From NCBI GenBank assembly GCA_002393195.1, contig DGIK01000113.1, positions 1 to 21,133 on the forward strand: a DNA stretch of 21,133 nt, written 5' to 3'. The notes under the pieces are model-generated. The model searched no databases. It was not told the origin of the DNA and saw only the letters and a list, made by a program, of their open reading frames with translations. The position numbers and the translations under genes are program-made. Position 1 is the first letter of the stretch. Each line of letters opens with the position of its first letter. Shown here piece by piece: positions 15,824 to 21,133 of the stretch. This DNA comes from Bacteroidales bacterium UBA3824. Its GTDB lineage: Bacteria; Bacteroidota; Bacteroidia; Bacteroidales; UBA3824.

Positions 15824-15970
15824 TCACCTGAACCTCCCTATCACGCACGCCTCTTTCTTCTCAAAACTCCATCCCGTATCGTCCACTGCCTTGATTAGCA
15901 CAACATAAATCCCTGATTTGCAATACGAACCGTGATTGTCCCTGCCGTCCCAGGAGATTCGGCAAAAGCC
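15824..15970 (-). pseudogene. Possible relic of a T9SS/FlgD-like C-terminal domain
   Basis: The minus strand is open for 49 codons from 15970 to a TGA at 15824-15826. It reads ISWDGRDNHGSYCKSGIYVV followed by LIKAVDDTGWSFEKKEACVI and GRFR. The WDGRDxxG...SGIYVVxI pattern is that of FlgD-like Ig modules and of the C-terminal domains of many T9SS-exported Bacteroidetes proteins. An in-frame stop at 15971-15973 precedes it, with no start codon and no recognisable upstream portion. I read it as the 3' remnant of a deleted cargo gene. The rest of the 388-bp gap (15771-16157) holds the ATPase promoter, this relic, the terminator of the next operon, and about 115 bp (15974-16089) in which I see nothing. 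Confidence 0.45.
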
Positions 15971-16089
15971 TTATGTGCAATACGCTGAGGGCGTATTTCG
16001 AGGGTAAAAAACACCTATTTAATTTCACCGACAACATTAAACAAATGGCGGAAAGCAAAAACAAGTGGCGGAATAACCACCCCTACCAT

Positions 16090-16126
16090 AAAAAAACAGC
16101 CGCCGAAAGCTAAAACATTCGGCGGC
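16090..16126 (-). terminator. Intrinsic terminator of the fimbrillin-type operon
   Basis: On the minus strand GCCGCCGAA (16126-16118) pairs with TTCGGCGGC (16107-16099), with a 10-nt loop, followed by TG and seven T residues (16096-16090). It lies 32 bp after the stop of the last gene of the three-gene lipoprotein operon and is oriented to end it. Confidence 0.85.
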
Positions 16127-16157
16127 CATAATCATATATAGACGATATTAGTATAGG

Positions 16158-18281
16158 CTACTCTAAGTGAGATATTTTTATAGACTGAATATAAACAGTG
16201 CCTTCATAGAGTCCTTGATAAATCGCAAAATCAGCATTTTCATTGTCATAGAAATCGCTCCTCTCAATTACTACGTCTGTCCATTCATCGCTTATTTCAA
16301 AATCAGCCCACCGTGAAGACATACCGCAAGTAAGTGTGCCGGGTACAGAGCCTTTGATACGGACAACAACCTTTGTAGAAACTCCATACGTGGTTTTGAA
16401 TCCACCAACAACCCCATAATTAACATCCCACGAATTTTCTCTTACTATAGGATTGGATACTACTATCATATCTTCTTCAAAAGAGAGACCGCCATCCGTA
16501 TTTTCCCACGGAACTGAGTCAAAATATATAGCATTTACATCTACCACCTCCGCATAGTTGCCATACACCACATACAAATCGGTGCTCTCGTCAAAAGACA
16601 TCCACGAATCGATCCGATACACACCCTCGCCACCCGGCTCGGTGGCAAACTTCACATAGTCGTAGCCAGCGGGCGTCTCAAACCACGGCAACCAAAAGCC
16701 TTGACCTTTGGCTTTCGTGTATGTATCGTACAGACTGCCATCATTGTTATAAACATTGACGGTTACTTTGGGTGCAGACACCACGTAGAGGGTCAGGTTT
16801 TCACGGACATTTACCCAATCAGACGAATAATAAATAATCTCGCCGGCCACTGATGTGGAATAACCATAGATGACATCGTCGGCTTGGGGCAACTTAGGAA
16901 GACTGAACCCTTCGTTAAACGAGAAATCTTGCTTGAATGTAGGCTCGGCATTGGCGCCATTGCCGTAGATGGTAACGGAGAGTACGTCTTCCAATACAGC
17001 GTACAGCACCTTCTCTGTCACTTCTGTATCATCGATGGCGAAACTATTGCCTCTGTGGTATTCTATCTCGCCGCCCTTGGTGGAGGAGAATGCGTAATAC
17101 TTGCCATCGGGCGATTTCATTTCATACGGCGTGTTGTACCACATTCCATACGGCACAGTCTTGGTGTATATGACGGTCGTGCCTTCTGGGTCGTATATTT
17201 TCACGACGTAGCCCTTCACCTTTTGCAGGTAGAGGGATGTCGCCTCGGAGAACCAGAAATTGTTGCCACCATAAAATGTATTGCCTGTGCCGTCTGCGGC
17301 GGTGGTGTACACATACACATAGCCTTCTTCGTCGCAGGGTATCTCGGGCAAAGTTACATAAGTATTGTATGACGGATCGACGTACTTGACGAATGCCACC
17401 TCCTGTCTGTCATATACGGTAAGCTTTACGTCGCCAATGTAGCCGTAATTGTAGCATACGCCGGATTCGAGGATTACGTCCTTTTCGTTGGTCTGCACCA
17501 ACTCTGTGCCGTCTTCCTTGGTGAAGGTAAACTTCAGCTGACCTTTCTTGATGGTGCCGGGCTTGAGCATTACACAGTAGGCATTACCACGCCACATAGT
17601 ACCGCGTTCGAGAGTTATTTTGCTCTCCGAGCCGCCTGTTACCATGGGCTTGCCGCCTTCTTTGGAGACTTCGATGGCGATGTCGCCCGCAATCGCGGTG
17701 CCGTCCAGAGCCTCCACGGTTATTTTAGTGTAGGATCCGGTGCAATGGAAAGCTATCATCGCCGTTACATTCTGGAAGGCGAATGTCTTGGCCTCTGAGG
17801 TGGAGTACGCCACGCTGAGAGCCGCGTTGCCGTCCATATTGTCATGCACTACCGCCTGCGACGTCGGGATAGTGGCTGTAATCTTGCCGCCCCCGATTTT
17901 AGCGGTGCTCTGGTAGGGATAGAGCGCGAAGTATTCCGAAGCCTTCTCTGCCTCGCCGACAAAGATTGCCTTGCGGTCGTTGTCGCCAAGTCCCTTGACT
18001 GCAAATTCTGCCGCAGTCTCGCCAGTGGAGAATACGCCAATCCTGTCATCGAGGGTGAAAACTACTTCGGACGGGTTGCCATAGGCAAACATGCCCCAAC
18101 CATCGTAAAGCCTCGTCTTGGAGAGCGACTGAGGATTGCCGTTGATGGCTGTGAACTCCATTCCTGATGCTGAGGATGTATTGGAATCCTCGATGTTTTG
18201 CATCAGATATTCGTCGTCCGTACATGCCGGCAGCGCAAAGAGCAGCGCCGGCAGCAGGTATTTCAATCTGTTTAGTTTCAT
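16158..18281 (-). CDS. Fimbrillin-family lipoprotein with four internal repeats and a C-terminal jelly-roll-like domain
   Basis: The 707-residue protein has the lipoprotein signal MKLNRLKYLLPALLFALPAC (Cys 20, then TDDEY). Residues about 40-290 match the Mfa-like/fimbrillin pattern: FTLDDRIGVFSTG, then EYFALYPYQSTAKIGGGKIT, the strand AKTFAFQNVTAMIAFHC, and SGVCYNYGYIGDVKLTVY. Residues about 290-575 hold four repeats of about 70-80 residues. Each begins with a beta strand and has an aromatic Y/F-x-x-x-x-x-GGE-like core, ending LYVV or LYAV. They resemble degenerate Listeria-Bacteroides repeats. Residues about 578-707 look like a carbohydrate-binding jelly roll (KVVVRIKGSVPGTLTCGM, DEWTDVVIERSDF, VYIQSIKISHLE), but this is only a fold impression. 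It is last in the operon, 22 bp after the preceding gene, and is probably on the cell surface. It may be an adhesin or a non-polymerising fimbrillin relative. Confidence 0.75.
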   Translation of the reverse strand: MKLNRLKYLLPALLFALPACTDDEYLMQNIEDSNTSSASGMEFTAINGNPQSLSKTRLYDGWGMFAYGNPSEVVFTLDDRIGVFSTGETAAEFAVKGLGDNDRKAIFVGEAEKASEYFALYPYQSTAKIGGGKITATIPTSQAVVHDNMDGNAALSVAYSTSEAKTFAFQNVTAMIAFHCTGSYTKITVEALDGTAIAGDIAIEVSKEGGKPMVTGGSESKITLERGTMWRGNAYCVMLKPGTIKKGQLKFTFTKEDGTELVQTNEKDVILESGVCYNYGYIGDVKLTVYDRQEVAFVKYVDPSYNTYVTLPEIPCDEEGYVYVYTTAADGTGNTFYGGNNFWFSEATSLYLQKVKGYVVKIYDPEGTTVIYTKTVPYGMWYNTPYEMKSPDGKYYAFSSTKGGEIEYHRGNSFAIDDTEVTEKVLYAVLEDVLSVTIYGNGANAEPTFKQDFSFNEGFSLPKLPQADDVIYGYSTSVAGEIIYYSSDWVNVRENLTLYVVSAPKVTVNVYNNDGSLYDTYTKAKGQGFWLPWFETPAGYDYVKFATEPGGEGVYRIDSWMSFDESTDLYVVYGNYAEVVDVNAIYFDSVPWENTDGGLSFEEDMIVVSNPIVRENSWDVNYGVVGGFKTTYGVSTKVVVRIKGSVPGTLTCGMSSRWADFEISDEWTDVVIERSDFYDNENADFAIYQGLYEGTVYIQSIKISHLE

Positions 18282-18303
18282 TGTGTTTCTGATTAATAGT
18301 TAG

Positions 18304-20139
18304 TTAAAACGGTTTGGCTGTCCAACTCTCGTGTGAGGAGGCATTGTCGTCGCTCTCGAATACCGGAGTGAGCTTGAGGCCGTGCGGCTCGTCAAACATG
18401 CTTATGGGATAATACTTGCCCCTATCATATACATTGCCGTCTTGGTCCTTCCAGCCTACTAAAATGTCCTCGTTGTTTTCGGAGTAGTAATTGCTGGTAA
18501 TCCAGAAGGTAGTGTATTCTTCTGTGTAGTAGTTGTCCTCGTTTTTCCACATACGGTCGCCATTGCCGTTGTAGTACTCGATGGCGTACTTCTTGTACCA
18601 CTTGGCATAGATCGTGGTGTCGGATGTAGGATTGCCAAAATAAGAAACCTTTTCATCGTTGGCAAAATAAAAATAGCGGAATACATAGCCGTCGCGCGAA
18701 GGTCTGGGAGAATCACCAAGCCATTCGTTTTCGGACCACCAATTTTTGTATATGTGCATTTGAGACCTTTGCAACTCGCTGTTCCAATCATATAAATTGA
18801 GATTGTCGGAATAACTCATGTCAACCACAATCTTGTCGCTACCGTCCTCAAACTTGCCGCCATTGGCATCAATGGTTACCTTGAAGGACTTATATTCCCA
18901 CTTTAAATCCACATTCACGTTGCCATTCGGCTTTATTTTGTCACCGGGCTGTTTTTCTTCTCCGTCAACAATCCACGCGGTGTATTTCCACGCGGTGTAT
19001 TTCCCTACTTCAGTTTCAGGGAAGTCTGCCAAGGTGATTTCGTCGCCAGCCTTGAATACCACGGGTGGCATGCCATTATACGAGTATCTTAGCACATATC
19101 CGTCCACCCATTCTGCGGTGAATTGGATGTCGCCGTAGGCAAACGTTGGAGAGGAAAACCAGTTACCTTCAGCATACACCGTGTCGTTGGGAGCACGCCA
19201 GCCGGCAAAAGTAAGGTCGCCATTAGCGATGTCTCCGATGTTCGGCAAACCGCAACCGTTTCCTTCCTGAAACGAAACACTCTCTATGGTAGCACCTTCC
19301 ACTCCTGTATCGAATGTTGCCTTGCGGTAGTTTATATAACCGAGATTGGCCATCGCATTGCGAGAAAGGTTCACCTTCTCGTATTTGCGAGTGCCGCAGA
19401 CCTTGCCGTCGCGGTAGTACTTGACTTCGAGGTCGGTCTCGCCCACGGGAAGAGTGGACACGTAGTTGTAAATCACTCTTACCAACGGATTATTGATTGT
19501 GATGGTCTTGCTGTCGCCGCCTTCCACGGTGGGAATGTCGTCGTCGCCGATGGTGATTTTTACGGGTCCAGCGATGTCCTTGCCGGCGGTAATCTCCACC
19601 TTATCCACGGGCTTGTCGCCATTGATGTAGAACATAATTGCAGAGCCCACATTCTTGAGCGCGAAGGATTTCTCCTTGTCGGTGGTAACGCCTACGCTAA
19701 GCAATGCATTGTTGAACTGATTCCAACTGCCGTTGACAGTAGCGGTGTCGGTGGTCTGCGTGGCGGAGATGGTGGTGGAGATTACTCCGTCGGCGATTGT
19801 CGCTCCCTCCTGATATGGGAATAGTGCGTAATACTTCTCTGCGTCGGCTGCGTTGCCCTGGAACACACCATTATAGGCATTTACAAACTTATTGTTGGCA
19901 GTGCCGGAAAATACCGACATCTCGTCGCCAGGGTTCAGATACCAATCCCCCCAATTCTGAGAAGCCTTTGAAAGTCCGCCCTGCCTCTCCAACGCTACCG
20001 AAAACTCCTTGTTGAACGATGCCGTAACGGGATTCTGCGGCGGAGTCGGCTCCTCAAAATCCTGGTATTCATTGTTACAGGCGGCAATGCCTACGCCCAT
20101 CAAGGCGAGCAATGCGTATTTTGTTTTTGTTAGTTTCAT
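18304..20139 (-). CDS. Fimbrillin-like lipoprotein with Listeria-Bacteroides repeats
   Basis: The 611-residue product carries the lipoprotein signal MKLTKTKYALLALMGVGIAA with Cys at 21 (then NNEYQD). Residues about 35-270 are fimbrillin-like: WYLNPGDEMSVFSG, EKYYALFPYQEGATIADGVI, EKSFALKNVGSAIMFYI and NAMANLGYINYRKATFD. Residues about 275-600 carry roughly four Listeria-Bacteroides-type repeats, with markers LTFAGWRAPNDTVYAEGNWF, FKVTIDANGGKFEDGSDK, TTIYAKWYKKYAIEYYNGNG and ILVGWKDQDGNVYDRGKYY. A five-residue KYTAW duplication sits near residue 380. It has the same two-part plan as the next gene and is a likely paralogue. It starts 14 bp after the upstream gene. It is probably a surface protein; whether it polymerises into fimbriae cannot be told. 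Confidence 0.8.
   Translation of the reverse strand: MKLTKTKYALLALMGVGIAACNNEYQDFEEPTPPQNPVTASFNKEFSVALERQGGLSKASQNWGDWYLNPGDEMSVFSGTANNKFVNAYNGVFQGNAADAEKYYALFPYQEGATIADGVISTTISATQTTDTATVNGSWNQFNNALLSVGVTTDKEKSFALKNVGSAIMFYINGDKPVDKVEITAGKDIAGPVKITIGDDDIPTVEGGDSKTITINNPLVRVIYNYVSTLPVGETDLEVKYYRDGKVCGTRKYEKVNLSRNAMANLGYINYRKATFDTGVEGATIESVSFQEGNGCGLPNIGDIANGDLTFAGWRAPNDTVYAEGNWFSSPTFAYGDIQFTAEWVDGYVLRYSYNGMPPVVFKAGDEITLADFPETEVGKYTAWKYTAWIVDGEEKQPGDKIKPNGNVNVDLKWEYKSFKVTIDANGGKFEDGSDKIVVDMSYSDNLNLYDWNSELQRSQMHIYKNWWSENEWLGDSPRPSRDGYVFRYFYFANDEKVSYFGNPTSDTTIYAKWYKKYAIEYYNGNGDRMWKNEDNYYTEEYTTFWITSNYYSENNEDILVGWKDQDGNVYDRGKYYPISMFDEPHGLKLTPVFESDDNASSHESWTAKPF
18973..19002. repeat. Perfect 15-bp tandem duplication inside the fimbrillin-like gene
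   Basis: CCACGCGGTGTATTT occurs twice in direct succession (18973-18987 and 18988-19002). On the coding strand this adds five residues in frame, giving KYTAWKYTAW. It looks like a replication-slippage event that kept the frame. Confidence 0.9.
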
Positions 20140-20153
20140 TGTATTATCTGTTT

Positions 20154-21035
20154 TTAGTTACCTTCGTAATCCTGATATTCACGGGTCTCCGTGGTGGTCG
20201 CCTTGCCGATTGCGGGATAGAGCTCGGTGTCCATCAAGATTTTGATGGGTTCGCCGAGGCGATAGACAACATCAGAATCCTTCTCCTTCCAGCCGATGAG
20301 CATATAGCCTTCGGGGAGATTGTTGCACCAACTATAGATGTCATACTTACCGCTCTCTATGTCCTTGATGGTGAAGGAGCTTTCAGTATAATAGCTCACG
20401 TTCTGATAATCGTGATGAAATTTCAGACGGTAGATGATGATTTTCCACACGGCATAGATAGTAACGTCGTCGCCCTTGATTTCGTCGCCGGCTTTGAGAT
20501 CGGCGTCCTTGGCGTCCTTTGACGTGCTCCATCCGAGGAATGTGTAGCCCTTGCGCGTGGCTGAGGCTTGGTCGGGGAGAGTGATTTTGCCGTCGAAATA
20601 TTCGAGGGCGGGGGCATCTGCGCCACCGTTTGCGTCGAATGTGAGCGACTGCAACTTCTGCCATACGGCGTAGAGAGTGGAGTTTTCCTTAGCGGAATAC
20701 TCGTCGCCCGCCTTGATGGTGGCTTCTGTGGCGTTCTTGTCCGCGCTCCATCCGAGAAACTTGTAGCCGGTGCGGGCGATGCTGCCGTCGGCAGGGATTG
20801 TGGTCTTGTCCTCGAAGGTAACGGCTCCGGGAGCATTCTCGCCGCCGTTGGCGTCAAGGGTGAGAGTGTAGGACGGCTTGGGGTCCGGCTTGTTGTTGGG
20901 ATCGTCCGGGTTGACGGGCGTCGGGCTTGGTGTCGGCGAGGGATTGTCGTCGTCGTCCTTGTTGCATGACGTAAACACCGTACCCGCCATCAGGACTGCG
21001 AAGAGTCCGATTTTCAATAGTTTAGAGTACTTCAT
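20154..21035 (-). CDS. Listeria-Bacteroides (InlB B-type) repeat lipoprotein
   Basis: The 293-residue protein opens with the signal MKYSKLLKIGLFAVLMAGTV and a lipidated Cys at 24. NKDDDD follows, which fits the lysine-plus-acidic surface-export signal of Bacteroidetes lipoproteins. A Pro/Asp-rich linker covers residues about 31-54. Two clear repeats follow at about 56-127 (LTLDANGGENAP, then GYKFLGWSADKNA and STLYAVW) and about 129-200 (LTFDANGGADAP, GYTFLGWSTSKDA and VTIYAVW). A third, degenerate copy at about 203-280 has YMLIGWKEKDSDVVYRLGE. These repeats are beta-grasp-like modules common in surface proteins. It is the first gene of the operon. It shares the repeat type with the two downstream fimbrillin-like genes but lacks a fimbrillin domain. 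Confidence 0.88.
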   Translation of the reverse strand: MKYSKLLKIGLFAVLMAGTVFTSCNKDDDDNPSPTPSPTPVNPDDPNNKPDPKPSYTLTLDANGGENAPGAVTFEDKTTIPADGSIARTGYKFLGWSADKNATEATIKAGDEYSAKENSTLYAVWQKLQSLTFDANGGADAPALEYFDGKITLPDQASATRKGYTFLGWSTSKDAKDADLKAGDEIKGDDVTIYAVWKIIIYRLKFHHDYQNVSYYTESSFTIKDIESGKYDIYSWCNNLPEGYMLIGWKEKDSDVVYRLGEPIKILMDTELYPAIGKATTTETREYQDYEGN

Positions 21036-21133
21036 GGTTTAACAAAATTAAAAATTAAATAAAATTAACCTTTCGGGGAACAAAAGTGGAAATAATTTTT
21101 TGCAATAAAAAACCGTTTTTTTTTTTTTTTTTT
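21036..21133. other. Upstream region of the repeat-lipoprotein operon ending in an 18-T run
   Basis: This AT-rich stretch precedes the first gene of the minus-strand operon. On the minus strand CACTTTTG (21081-21088) differs from the -7 consensus TAnnTTTG at its first base. It is the only promoter-like site I see, about 45 nt before the ATG. The last 18 bases of the window (21116-21133) are all T. Confidence 0.4.

Noticed and set aside
15861..16064. A 67-codon minus-strand ORF in the intergenic gap
   Set aside because: It has no recognisable features and overlaps the WDGRD-type relic in another frame, which makes better protein sense.

Overview
The window looks like chromosomal DNA from a Bacteroidetes bacterium, most likely order Bacteroidales. 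The grounds are a PorQ-type secretion gene, a fused HAD/IGPD HisB, fimbrillin-family lipoproteins, Listeria-Bacteroides repeats, TIGR02145-type ('Fib_succ_major') domains, the Bacteroidetes -7 promoter box TAnnTTTG at several gene starts, and no evident Shine-Dalgarno usage. No rRNA, tRNA, CRISPR array, insertion sequence, integrase or phage gene was found. All identifications come from reading motifs; no search was run.

Layout. (1) 1-2344, minus strand: the N-terminal part of a GH94 cellobiose/cellodextrin phosphorylase, cut by the window edge, and porQ of the type IX secretion system. (2) 2567-7398, plus strand: a tight four-gene operon of a SPOR-domain lipoprotein, hisB, a family 2 glycosyltransferase and a BamA/TamA-like outer-membrane barrel. 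(3) 7399-7809: a 411-bp non-coding region with a promoter, a large folded RNA (nested helices from 7545 to 7724 capped by a three-way junction) and terminator-like sequence. (4) 7810-14090, plus strand: three paralogous lipoproteins. Each has a lipid anchor, tandem Ig-like repeats (4, 3 and 2 copies in order) and a C-terminal TIGR02145-type domain. An intrinsic terminator lies between the first and second, and another follows the third. (5) 14168-15742, minus strand: an AAA-ATPase-like protein with a PD-(D/E)XK nuclease domain. (6) 15770-16157: an intergenic region with a possible relic of a T9SS-type C-terminal domain and the terminator of the next operon. (7) 16158-21035, minus strand: a three-gene operon of surface lipoproteins, transcribed from 21035 down to 16158. 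It starts with a Listeria-Bacteroides repeat protein and continues with two fimbrillin-like proteins that carry extra repeat domains.

How it fits together. The window is dominated by envelope and surface functions: T9SS, a peptidoglycan-binding lipoprotein, outer-membrane assembly, glycosylation, and six modular lipoproteins that probably face outward. Histidine biosynthesis (hisB) and disaccharide phosphorolysis (GH94) are the metabolic exceptions. The most unusual element is the structured RNA directly upstream of the Ig/TIGR02145 lipoprotein array. I could not assign it to a known class. It is either a cis-acting leader of the array or an independent small RNA.
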